Assembly: GCF_024746835.1 (NCBI RefSeq)
Contig: NZ_CP080531.1
Location: forward strand, 1,550,001-1,614,000
Source of the DNA: Mesorhizobium sp. AR02
Lineage (GTDB): Bacteria > Pseudomonadota > Alphaproteobacteria > Rhizobiales > Rhizobiaceae
DNA: 64,000 bases
Direction: 5' to 3'
Shown: piece after piece, positions 56,948 to 64,000 of the stretch
Position numbering within the stretch: position 1 is the first letter of the stretch
How the letters are laid out: each line of letters starts with the position of its first letter
The notes under the pieces: model-generated
What the model saw: the letters and a program-made list of their open reading frames with translations, nothing else
What the model was told of the DNA's origin: nothing
The model's database searches: none
Made by a program: the position numbers and the translations under genes

Positions 56948-57678
56948 CCTGCCTTCCCGCCCGCACCGACAAGAAACTCGGTCTCGTCATCGATCTCGAC
57001 ACCTGCGTTGGCTGCCAGGCCTGCGTCACCGCCTGCAAGGAGTGGAACACCGGCGGTCACATGGCGCCACTGACCGACATCGACCCCTATGGCGGCCATG
57101 TCGACGGCGTCTGGTTCAACCGCGTGCACAGTTACGAGCACACGACAGAGATGGGCGGGCGCACGGTCAACTTCCCGCGCTCCTGCCTGCATTGCGAGAC
57201 GCCGGCCTGCGTCACCGTCTGCCCGACCGGTGCCTCCTACAAGCGAGCCTCGGACGGCATCGTGCTGGTCGACGAGGACAAGTGCATCGGCTGCAAATTG
57301 TGCAGCTGGGCCTGTCCTTATGGGGCGCGTGAATTCGATACCGATGTCGGCGTGATGAAGAAATGCACGCTTTGCGTCGACCGCATCTACAATGACAACC
57401 TGGCCGAGGAGGACCGCGTGCCTGCCTGCGTCGCCGCTTGCCCGACCAGCGCGCGGCATTTCGGCGATCTTGGTGACCCCCAGTCAGCTGTCTCGCAACT
57501 GGTGGCGGAACGCGGCGGCGTCGACCTGATGCCTGAGATGGGCTACCACCCGACCAACAAATATCTGCCGCCGCGCGCCCACACGCAACGCGCCGCATCG
57601 GTGCCTGCGAAGGCGCTGGAGTCGGTGCGAGCCGAGGGCGGTTTCCTCGGCTGGGTCGACCGCATGCTTTCGAACTAG
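56944..57678 (+). CDS. soeB: 4Fe-4S ferredoxin-type subunit (SoeB-like)
   Basis: The 244-residue protein has four cysteine groups for 4Fe-4S clusters (CVGCQACVTACKEW, CLHCETPACVTVCPTG, CIGCKLCSWACPYGAR, then CTLCVDR with CVAACPTSA), the DmsB/NrfC pattern of an electron-transfer subunit between the Mo enzyme and the membrane anchor. Its ATG overlaps the soeA stop by four bases. The C-terminal 50 residues (GVDLMPEMGYHPTNKYLPPR) are typical for SoeB-type partners. Confidence 0.85.
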   Translation: MTCLPARTDKKLGLVIDLDTCVGCQACVTACKEWNTGGHMAPLTDIDPYGGHVDGVWFNRVHSYEHTTEMGGRTVNFPRSCLHCETPACVTVCPTGASYKRASDGIVLVDEDKCIGCKLCSWACPYGAREFDTDVGVMKKCTLCVDRIYNDNLAEEDRVPACVAACPTSARHFGDLGDPQSAVSQLVAERGGVDLMPEMGYHPTNKYLPPRAHTQRAASVPAKALESVRAEGGFLGWVDRMLSN

Positions 57679-57681
57679 CCC

Positions 57682-58617
57682 ATGCATCCCGCCTTCTCTG
57701 TCGTCTTCTTCACCACCGCCACCGGTGCCGGCTACGGCCTGCTGGCGCTGCTGGGCGTGCTCGGTGCAGCCGGCCTCATCGCGCCGGACTTCTGGCTGGG
57801 CTTCGCCGGCATGGGACTGGCACTCGGCCTGATCAGCGCCGGCCTGTTGTCCTCTACCGGCCATCTCGGCCGGCCGGAGCGGGCCTGGCGGGCCTTTTCG
57901 CAGTGGCGCAGTTCCTGGCTTTCACGTGAAGGCGTTGCCTCGGTCGCCACCTTCATCCCCGCCGGGCTGTTCGGTCTTGGCTGGGTCGTCCTTGGACGCC
58001 TCGACGGCTGGGTGACCGCCGCCGGGCTCCTGGCCACCGTTGGGGCTGTCGTCACGGTCTGCATGACCGGCATGATCTATGCCTCGCTCAAGCCCATAGC
58101 CCAATGGCACAGTCCCTACACCTTGCCCGGCTATCTCATCTTCTCGGCGATGAGTGGGACCGTGCTTCTGAACGCACTATGCCAAGGTTTTGCGATCGGC
58201 TCGAAAATGCTTCTGGCGGCTTGCGTGCTGCTCACGGCGCTGGGCTGGGGCTGGAAACTCGCGACCTGGCGGCACAATGACCGGCTCGAGATCCCGACCA
58301 CCGCCAACACAGCTACTGGTTTGGCGGGCGGCACGGTGCGGTCGCTGGAATGGCCGCATACCGAGGAGAACTATCTGCTCAAGGAAATGGGCTTTCGCAT
58401 CGCGCGCAAGCACAGCGCGCGCCTGCGCCAGATCACGCAGGTGCTGGCCTTTGCCCTGCCCGTCCTGCTTCTCGCCATCACCTTTGTCTCGCCCTGGCCC
58501 TTTGCGGCGGTGCCGTCAGTGCTCGCCGCGATCGTCCAGTTCGCCGGCACGCTGGTCGAGCGCTGGCTGTTCTTCGCCGAGGCGAAGCACACGGTTACCC
58601 TGTATTACGGCAGATAG
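57682..58617 (+). CDS. soeC: DmsC-type membrane anchor subunit (SoeC-like)
   Basis: The 311-residue protein has eight hydrophobic helices and the DmsC-family sequence STGHLGRPERAWRAFSQWRSSWLSREG. It anchors the complex on the cytoplasmic side and passes electrons to (or from) quinone. It begins three bases after soeB. A cytoplasmic polar loop (WRHNDRLEIPTTANTATGLAGG) sits before the last helices. Confidence 0.85.
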   Translation: MHPAFSVVFFTTATGAGYGLLALLGVLGAAGLIAPDFWLGFAGMGLALGLISAGLLSSTGHLGRPERAWRAFSQWRSSWLSREGVASVATFIPAGLFGLGWVVLGRLDGWVTAAGLLATVGAVVTVCMTGMIYASLKPIAQWHSPYTLPGYLIFSAMSGTVLLNALCQGFAIGSKMLLAACVLLTALGWGWKLATWRHNDRLEIPTTANTATGLAGGTVRSLEWPHTEENYLLKEMGFRIARKHSARLRQITQVLAFALPVLLLAITFVSPWPFAAVPSVLAAIVQFAGTLVERWLFFAEAKHTVTLYYGR

Positions 58618-58623
58618 GGCTGC

Positions 58624-59340
58624 TCAGCCGGGCCGCAGCATCGAGCGGGAGATGGCGAAGATGCGGTCGCTGCCAAGCATATAGGCCATCAGCGTTTCAA
58701 GGCGGAACAGCCCGGCATAGGCGCGGTCGAGCACGTTGAGCGAACCGGTATAGGCGCCGAAGGCCGGCATGATCATGCGCCCGCCATCGCCGGCAAAGCA
58801 GCGCCGCCGCACCGAACGGCCGCGCTGGACGATGCGGGCGCAAGGATGGAGATGGCCTGCGATCTCGCCTTCGACGCGCACCTTGGATGGCTCATGCCGG
58901 AACAGCAGTGAGCCCATGGCGAGTTCCCGCACGGTCTCACCAGGCAGATCCGCCGGCGCTTCCGGATCATGGTTGCCGGCGACCCAGAACCAGTCGCGGC
59001 CTGTCATCAGCGTTTCAAGCCGCTCGCGAAAACTCGCATGCATGCGCTCGGCGCCGCCGCCATCGTGAAAGCTGTCACCCAGGCTGATGACGATCGATGG
59101 CTGGTAGTCTGATATGACGGCCTGGAGCCGCAGCAAGGTCGCGCCGGTGTCGTAGGGCGGGATCAGCGTGCCGCGCCTTGCCAGCGACGAGCCTTTTTCC
59201 AAATGCAGGTCGGATACAGCCAGAAGCCTGAGCTCCGGAAAATAGAGCACGCCGCACGGATCGCAGACCGCACGTTCGCCGGCGATGCCTATCATGTCGG
59301 CCTCGGCAATCAGCGATGTGCGCGCCAGCGAAAAATTCAT
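58624..59340 (-). CDS. pdeM: Ligase-associated DNA damage response endonuclease PdeM
   Basis: The 238-residue metallophosphoesterase has the metal-binding motifs LLAVSDLHLEKGS, SLGDSFHDGG, WVAGNHDPE and GEIAGHLHPCA. PdeM belongs to a DNA-repair group found with an ATP-dependent ligase, an exonuclease and an Lhr-type helicase. It lies 13 bases after the helicase gene and is co-transcribed. The ATG at 59340 is chosen because a start at 59379 would overlap the helicase; neither has a good ribosome site. Ligase and exonuclease genes are not in this window. Confidence 0.88.
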   Translation of the reverse strand: MNFSLARTSLIAEADMIGIAGERAVCDPCGVLYFPELRLLAVSDLHLEKGSSLARRGTLIPPYDTGATLLRLQAVISDYQPSIVISLGDSFHDGGGAERMHASFRERLETLMTGRDWFWVAGNHDPEAPADLPGETVRELAMGSLLFRHEPSKVRVEGEIAGHLHPCARIVQRGRSVRRRCFAGDGGRMIMPAFGAYTGSLNVLDRAYAGLFRLETLMAYMLGSDRIFAISRSMLRPG

Positions 59341-59353
59341 CGGGAAATCAGAC

Positions 59354-61888
59354 TCATCTTTGGCCCATGGCTTCCTCAACCAGATCGGCGGCTTCCATCA
59401 AGAGCGACTCGTTGGCGCCGCCATTCACCGATTCCCTGCCGATCTCCAGCATGATCGGCACAGCCAGCGGCGAAATCTGCTCAAGATGCTTATGCATGAT
59501 TCGACCGCGGACACGCGAGAGCATCTCGGCAAGTCTGCTGACATCGAGCAGTCCGGCCGATGCATCGGTGCGTGTCGCCTGCAGCAGGATGTGGTCCGGC
59601 TCGTGGCTGCGCAGCACGTCGTAGATCAGATCGGCCGACACCGTCACCTGGCGGCCGCTCTTCTCCTGACCCGGAAAGCGTTTCTCGATCAGCCCGGCGA
59701 TGACGGCGCAGGTGCGGAAGGTGCGCTTCAGCATCCAGCTGTCGTTCAGCCAGGCTTCGAGATCATCCCCCAGCATGTCCTCGTCGAACAGGGCCGCCAG
59801 CGACGGCTTCTTCGCCTTGAACAGGGCGGCCATGTCGTCCAGCGCCCAGACGGCCAGCGAATAGTCGGTGGCGACGAAGCCGAGCGGCCGGGCGTTCGCC
59901 CGCTCCAGCCGCCGCGTCAGCAGCATACCGAGCGTCTGGTGTGCCAGCCTGCCTTCAAAGGGATAGGCGACCATGTAGTGGCGGTTGCCGCGCGGAAAGG
60001 TCTCGACCAGCAGGTCGCCGCGCTTGGGCAGCACCGACTTTTCCTTCTGCAGCCGCAGCCAGTCGGCGACTTGTTCGGGCAGAGCCTGCCAGCGGTCGCT
60101 GTCGGCCAGCATGCCGCGCACCTGGTCCGCCAGATAGGTCGAGAGCGGAAACTTGCCGCCGGCATAGGACGGCACGATGATGTTGGCGCCAGCACCGTTG
60201 GAGACGACGCATTCGTTCTCGCGGATGCCTTCGAAGCGCAGCACCTTGCCGGCGAAGAGAAAGTTGTCGCCGGGGCGCAGCGTCTCGGCGAAATACTCCT
60301 CGATCTTGCCCAGCACCGGCCCGCCGCGCCCGGCCATGCCGCGGCCCTGCCTGACATAGCGGACGTTGAGCTCCGGCATCTCGACGATGGTGCCGACGTT
60401 CAGGCGATACTGCTGCGCGATGCGCGGATGCGAGACGCGCCACAGACCATCCTTGGTCTTGCGGATACGCGCGTAACGCTCGTAGTTTTTCAGGGCATAG
60501 CCACCGGTGGCGACGAAATCGACGACGCGGTCGAAGGTTTCGCGCGCCAGCGCGGCATAGGGGGCGGCACTTCGCACCTCCTCGAACAGATGGTCGGCAT
60601 CGAAAGGCGCGCCGCAGGCGACGCCGAGCACATGCTGTGACAACACATCGAGCGCGCCGGTGATCAATGGCGGTGTGTCCTGCGCACCGAGATAGTTGGC
60701 GTCGAGTGCCGCCCGGCATTCCAGCACCTCGAAACGGTTGGCCGGGATGAGGATCGCCTTGGACGGCTCGTCCATGCGGTGGTTGGCGCGGCCGATGCGC
60801 TGCGCCAGCCGGCTGGCGCCCTTCGGCGCACCGACATGCACGACCAGGTCGACATCGCCCCAGTCGATGCCGAGATCGAGCGTCGAGGTCGCGACAATGG
60901 CGCGCAGTGCATTCTCACCCATCGCCTTTTCGACCCGTCGTCGCTGGCCGACATCGAGCGAGCCGTGATGCAGCGCGATCGGCAGCGAATCCTCATTCGC
61001 CCGCCACAATTCCTGGAACAGCAGTTCGGCCTGGCTGCGGGTGTTGACAAACAGCAGCGTCATCCGATGCCGTTTGATCGCCTCGTAAATTTCGGGAATG
61101 GCGTAGCGAGCGGAATGGCCGGACCACGGGACGCGTTCACGCGAGTCGAGGATCGAAATGTCCGGTTTCGCCCCGCCAGCAACGGTGATCAGCCCAGCCA
61201 TCGCGGGCCTCTTGGACCCTGGGGGCGGATTCTGGCTGACCAGCCAGCGCCGCAATTCGTCCGGCTCGGCCACTGTCGCCGACAGGCCGATCGTTTGCAG
61301 GCCGGGCCTGTAGTCACGCAGCCGCGCCAGCCCGAGTGCCAAGAGATGGCCGCGCTTCGACGTCACCAGCGAATGCAATTCGTCGAGCACGACATAGCGC
61401 AGATCCTCGAAGAACCGCCTGCCATCGGGGGCGGCGATCAGCAGCGCCAGTTGCTCGGGTGTAGTCAGCAGGATGTCGGGCGGCACCAGCTTCTGCCGCT
61501 GGCGCTTGTGGGAAGGCGTGTCGCCGGTGCGCGTCTCGATGGTCACGGGCAGACCGATCTCTTCGACCGGCTTGCCGAGATTGCGCTCGATGTCGACGGC
61601 CAATGCCTTGAGCGGCGAGATATAGAGCGTATGGATGCCGCGATGCGCCTGCCCCGGCTTTCGCCTCGGCCTGACCGCCAGTTCGGTCAGCGAAGGCAGG
61701 AAGCCGGCCAGCGTCTTCCCGGCCCCGGTCGGTGCGATCAAAAGCACCGATTGGCCGCTTTGAGCCTTCGCCAACAATTCGATCTGATGGGCGCGCGGCG
61801 ACCAGCCTTTCTCGCCGAACCATCTGAGGAATGGCTCGGGCAGGGCAATGGCGGCATTCTGCTCGGCAAGGCGCGGCTCAACTGTCAC
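59354..61888 (-). CDS. Ligase-associated DNA damage response DEXH-box helicase (Lhr family)
   Basis: The 844-residue protein is an Lhr-core helicase: Walker A LLIAPTGAGKTLAGFLP, DEXH box VVLDELHSL, motif III GLSATVAEPDELRRWL, motif IV-VI region (TLLFVNTRSQAELLFQELW, ATSTLDLGIDWGDVDLVVHVGAPKG, RLAQRIGRANHR), then the winged-helix and Lhr accessory domains. It is the short Lhr form paired with PdeM. The GTG at 61888 gives the usual N-terminus (VTVEPRLAEQNAAI); a frame from 61969 adds 27 unlikely residues that run into a palindromic repeat. Confidence 0.9.
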   Translation of the reverse strand: MTVEPRLAEQNAAIALPEPFLRWFGEKGWSPRAHQIELLAKAQSGQSVLLIAPTGAGKTLAGFLPSLTELAVRPRRKPGQAHRGIHTLYISPLKALAVDIERNLGKPVEEIGLPVTIETRTGDTPSHKRQRQKLVPPDILLTTPEQLALLIAAPDGRRFFEDLRYVVLDELHSLVTSKRGHLLALGLARLRDYRPGLQTIGLSATVAEPDELRRWLVSQNPPPGSKRPAMAGLITVAGGAKPDISILDSRERVPWSGHSARYAIPEIYEAIKRHRMTLLFVNTRSQAELLFQELWRANEDSLPIALHHGSLDVGQRRRVEKAMGENALRAIVATSTLDLGIDWGDVDLVVHVGAPKGASRLAQRIGRANHRMDEPSKAILIPANRFEVLECRAALDANYLGAQDTPPLITGALDVLSQHVLGVACGAPFDADHLFEEVRSAAPYAALARETFDRVVDFVATGGYALKNYERYARIRKTKDGLWRVSHPRIAQQYRLNVGTIVEMPELNVRYVRQGRGMAGRGGPVLGKIEEYFAETLRPGDNFLFAGKVLRFEGIRENECVVSNGAGANIIVPSYAGGKFPLSTYLADQVRGMLADSDRWQALPEQVADWLRLQKEKSVLPKRGDLLVETFPRGNRHYMVAYPFEGRLAHQTLGMLLTRRLERANARPLGFVATDYSLAVWALDDMAALFKAKKPSLAALFDEDMLGDDLEAWLNDSWMLKRTFRTCAVIAGLIEKRFPGQEKSGRQVTVSADLIYDVLRSHEPDHILLQATRTDASAGLLDVSRLAEMLSRVRGRIMHKHLEQISPLAVPIMLEIGRESVNGGANESLLMEAADLVEEAMGQR

Positions 61889-61955
61889 GCGCCAGAGGTA
61901 GCGCGGCCGTGGGCAATCGCCAAGGAAAATCGGAACAAAAGGGGATCGCAGCGTT

Positions 61956-62160
61956 CCTCGCCCCGTCACTATACGGGGAGAGGATGCCGGCAGGCAGGTG
62001 AGGGGCAGTGCTGACGATCACAAATTGGGTGTTGGCGCGATCACTCGCAGGCTCGCGCTGCCCCTCATCCGCCCTTCGGGGGTTCGTCGTTCGAAAAGCC
62101 AAGCAATTGGCTTTTCGTCCGCTGCGCGGACCACTCCTCACCTCCCCGTGAAACGGGGAG
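61956..62160. repeat. Cluster of palindromic repeats between lhr and nlpC genes
   Basis: Three hairpins fill this gap: CCCCGT/ACGGGG (61961-61978), GAAAAGCCAA/TTGGCTTTTC (62093-62102, 62107-62116) and CTCCCCGT/ACGGGGAG (62142-62149, 62153-62160). The last has the same core as the element at 20894-20922. No gene is seen in 61889-62171. Confidence 0.75.
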
Positions 62161-62171
62161 AAGGAAGAAGC

Positions 62172-63032
62172 TTACGGCCTTCTGAATCCCGTCGGCCCGC
62201 CATAGAGATAACCTATCCGGGCGATGGCCTCCTTCAGCCCTTCGCAAGAGACCAGCATGGTGTGGCCATTGGCGTGGACCATGGTCTCGGCGTCGGTCAT
62301 GACCGCGACATGGCCTTTCCAGAAGACCAGGTCGCCCCGGCGCAATTCGGCATAGTCCGGGCCAGGCTCAAGGGGCTCGCCGATGCTTGCCGCCTGCATG
62401 TCGGAATCGCGCAGCACGTCCCTGCCGGCCATGCGCATCGCCAGTTGCACCAGGCCCGAACAGTCGATGCCGAAGCCGGACGTGCCTCCCCACAGATAAG
62501 GTGTGCCAAGAAACGTCTCGGCAACCGCGACATAGTCGGCGGCAACTTCGCCGATTGGCCTGAGGTGACCAGCGATGATCGCTTCGCCTGACGGCAGGAC
62601 GGCATAATGCGTGCCGCGCGTCTCGGCGGCACCCGTCACCGTCACCGTCGATCCCATCGACAGCTGTCCTGCGACCGGAAAGCGCAGATCCGGACCGGGA
62701 TAGAGGAAGGTGCGCGGTACGGAAACAATATGGGTGGGCGCATGGTCTCGTCCGCCCAGCATGGTGTCGGCGACATAGCCGACATAGCCGTCGCGTTCGG
62801 CCTGGATCCAGGCCCAGCCTTCGGCGACCTCGAAAACGAGGACATCGTCGCCGTACAGGAGCTGCGTGTTGACACCGGCATCAGGCCGCGGCGCCTTGCG
62901 GACATCGGCGACCGACGCGGTGATCCGCGCCGATCGACCGCTGACAAAACGGTCGGCGGTAACCTCACCTTTCAATCGTGCATCGGCAAGATCGGAACGA
63001 AAGGCGTGAAGGCGGGCATCCCTGGCGGTCAA
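62172..63032 (-). CDS. NlpC/P60 family peptidase with bacterial SH3 domains
   Basis: The 286-residue protein has two SH3-like domains (ASVADVRKAPRPDAGVNTQLLYGDDVLVFE; VSVPRTFLYPGPDLRFPVAG) and a C-terminal NlpC/P60 cysteine peptidase: Cys in WGGTSGFGIDCSGLVQLAMR, His in WKGHVAVMTD, third residue His in MVHANGHTM. Such enzymes cut gamma-D-Glu-diamino acid bonds in muropeptides. No signal peptide is seen, so it probably works in the cytoplasm on recycled peptides, in keeping with the upstream leucyl aminopeptidase. The start is a TTG at 63032; no ATG precedes the conserved part. Confidence 0.85.
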   Translation of the reverse strand: MTARDARLHAFRSDLADARLKGEVTADRFVSGRSARITASVADVRKAPRPDAGVNTQLLYGDDVLVFEVAEGWAWIQAERDGYVGYVADTMLGGRDHAPTHIVSVPRTFLYPGPDLRFPVAGQLSMGSTVTVTGAAETRGTHYAVLPSGEAIIAGHLRPIGEVAADYVAVAETFLGTPYLWGGTSGFGIDCSGLVQLAMRMAGRDVLRDSDMQAASIGEPLEPGPDYAELRRGDLVFWKGHVAVMTDAETMVHANGHTMLVSCEGLKEAIARIGYLYGGPTGFRRP

Positions 63033-63061
63033 ATCACTAACTCGGTCTAATGGCTAATTGG

Positions 63062-63412
63062 TCAGATGGGCAGTTCGTGGGCTCTGGCAATGATACCATC
63101 GCCGAAGCGCTCGACAAAGAGCGCGCCCTCGACCGTGCGCTTGATCAGCACGTTGCGCTTGTCGAGTTCGTCGCGATGGCGCGACACCAGCTTCAGCGCG
63201 CCCATCGTGTCGAGCGCGCGCGTGATGACCGGCTTGGTGACGTTGAGGCGGGCGGCGAGCCCGCGCACGGTATGCGGCGGCGGGTCGAGATAGATGGTGA
63301 ACAGGATCGCCGTCTGGCGCATGGTCAGGTCGGGCGCGTCATCGCGGACCTGCGACAGCATCACTTGCTGCCACAGTCGCAAGGCCTGGCTCGGGCGCAT
63401 CGCAATCGACAT
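63062..63412 (-). CDS. MarR-family regulator
   Basis: The 116-residue protein has the winged-helix core LTMRQTAILFTIYLDPPPHTVRGLAARLNVTKPVITRALDTMGALKLVSRHRDELDKRNVLIKRT, the MarR pattern, but is short (typical 140-150), with a reduced C-terminal dimer helix. It lies between the aminopeptidase and NlpC/P60 genes, 29 bases before the latter, so it is probably in one transcript with them. Its ligand and targets are unknown. Confidence 0.8.
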   Translation of the reverse strand: MSIAMRPSQALRLWQQVMLSQVRDDAPDLTMRQTAILFTIYLDPPPHTVRGLAARLNVTKPVITRALDTMGALKLVSRHRDELDKRNVLIKRTVEGALFVERFGDGIIARAHELPI

Positions 63413-63488
63413 CGCGCCAGCATGACGGCAAATTGTTTCGGTTCCGTTTCAGTTTCACCGATTTGCCGGCTCTACTTGCGGCCCCAAA

Positions 63489-64000
63489 TCAGCCGAAGCG
63501 TGTCGAGATGATCCGCTCCAACGCCCGAATGCCTTGCGCTTCGCCGCCAGCAGGACCATGCGGACGGTCGGCGGGGTTCCAGGCGAAGATGTCGAAATGC
63601 GCCCAGCTCGCCGTCTTCTCGACAAAGCGCCTGAGGAACAGCGCCGCCGTGATCGAACCGGCGAAACCGTCCGTGGTGACGTTGTTGATGTCGGCGATCT
63701 TTGACGACAGTTTCGCATCGTAGGGCCGCCACAGCGGCATGCGCCACAGCGGATCCTCGACCGCCAGCGATGCCGCCGCCAGCTCCGAGGCCAGTGCATC
63801 GTCACCGGTGTAGAAGGGCGGCAGATCGGGGCCAAGCGCGACGCGGGCGGCTCCGGTCAGCGTTGCCATGTCGATCAGCAGCTGCGGCTCCTCGTCGTCG
63901 GCCAGTGCCAGCGCATCGCCGAGCACGAGCCTCCCTTCGGCGTCCGTGTTGCCGATCTCGACAGTGATGCCCTTGCGGCTCGCCAGCACGTCACCCGGCC
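63489..64000 (-). CDS. Leucyl aminopeptidase family protein (M17), partial, N-terminus beyond right edge
   Basis: The visible 170 or so residues are the C-terminal catalytic domain of an M17 aminopeptidase, with the signature NTDAEGRLVLGDAL (metal-binding Asp and Glu, active-site Arg), MATLTGAARVALG and NNVTTDGFAGSITAALFLRRFV. The enzyme removes N-terminal residues using two zinc or manganese ions in the cytoplasm. It is upstream of marR and nlpC on the same strand. The protein is normally about 460 residues, so roughly two-thirds is off the edge. Confidence 0.92.
   Translation of the reverse strand, partial: PGDVLASRKGITVEIGNTDAEGRLVLGDALALADDEEPQLLIDMATLTGAARVALGPDLPPFYTGDDALASELAAASLAVEDPLWRMPLWRPYDAKLSSKIADINNVTTDGFAGSITAALFLRRFVEKTASWAHFDIFAWNPADRPHGPAGGEAQGIRALERIISTRFG

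Overview
The window looks like chromosomal DNA of a GC-rich alphaproteobacterium of the Rhizobiales, most likely Mesorhizobium or a close relative. This is inferred from the gbpR/chvE-gguA-gguB-gguC block, GcrA with clustered GANTC sites, a SAM-II riboswitch before metZ, a class I lysyl-tRNA synthetase, a PodJ-type polarity protein, a LuxI/LuxR pair with a linked crotonase, and short palindromic intergenic repeats of the rhizobial kind. No database search was possible, so the genus is an inference.

Layout. Positions 1-7045 are the right end of an integrated island. A type I restriction subunit HsdR runs off the left edge. A large SIR2-domain defence-type gene is split by four frameshifts. A 47-bp copy of the 3' half of a tRNA-Gly(CCC) at 6999-7045 is the likely attachment-site scar. 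From 7100 to 64000 the sequence is core-like: a Stf0 sulfotransferase; GbpR and the ChvE/GguAB sugar ABC system with GguC; a dCTP deaminase; SAM-II-controlled metZ; a BrnT/BrnA toxin-antitoxin pair; a ceramide-type glycosyltransferase; apaG; argD-argF-hslO; gcrA; corA; phoR-phoU; and ppk2. At 29.5-31.7 kb lies a quorum-sensing unit, luxR-luxI-crotonase, in which luxI and the crotonase overlap by 4 bp. Then come an orphan solute-binding protein, a TerB-like protein, lysK, a nuclease-fold protein and a LexA-like regulator.

From 37 to 45 kb a complete beta-oxidation operon (two acyl-CoA dehydrogenases, thiolase, FadJ-type bifunctional enzyme, thioesterase) follows a MerR regulator. Matching ACGT-type palindromes lie before both the operon and the regulator. 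A 1361-residue PodJ-like protein comes next. From 49.7 to 58.6 kb there is a TauE/SafE exporter with a TIGR02186-type partner, an Hsp70-like ATPase, and a LysR regulator divergent from a three-gene molybdoenzyme operon that best fits the cytoplasmic sulfite dehydrogenase SoeABC. The right end has the ligase-associated repair pair PdeM/Lhr helicase, then a leucyl aminopeptidase (cut by the right edge), a MarR regulator and an NlpC/P60 peptidase.

The points most worth a second look are the frameshifted SIR2 gene at the island edge, the crotonase lacking both usual catalytic glutamates but co-translated with luxI, the MerR operator pair, the candidate sulfite export/oxidation neighbourhood, and several repeat or leader structures (argD leader hairpin, TGCCCTAC array, paired repeats around gguAB).
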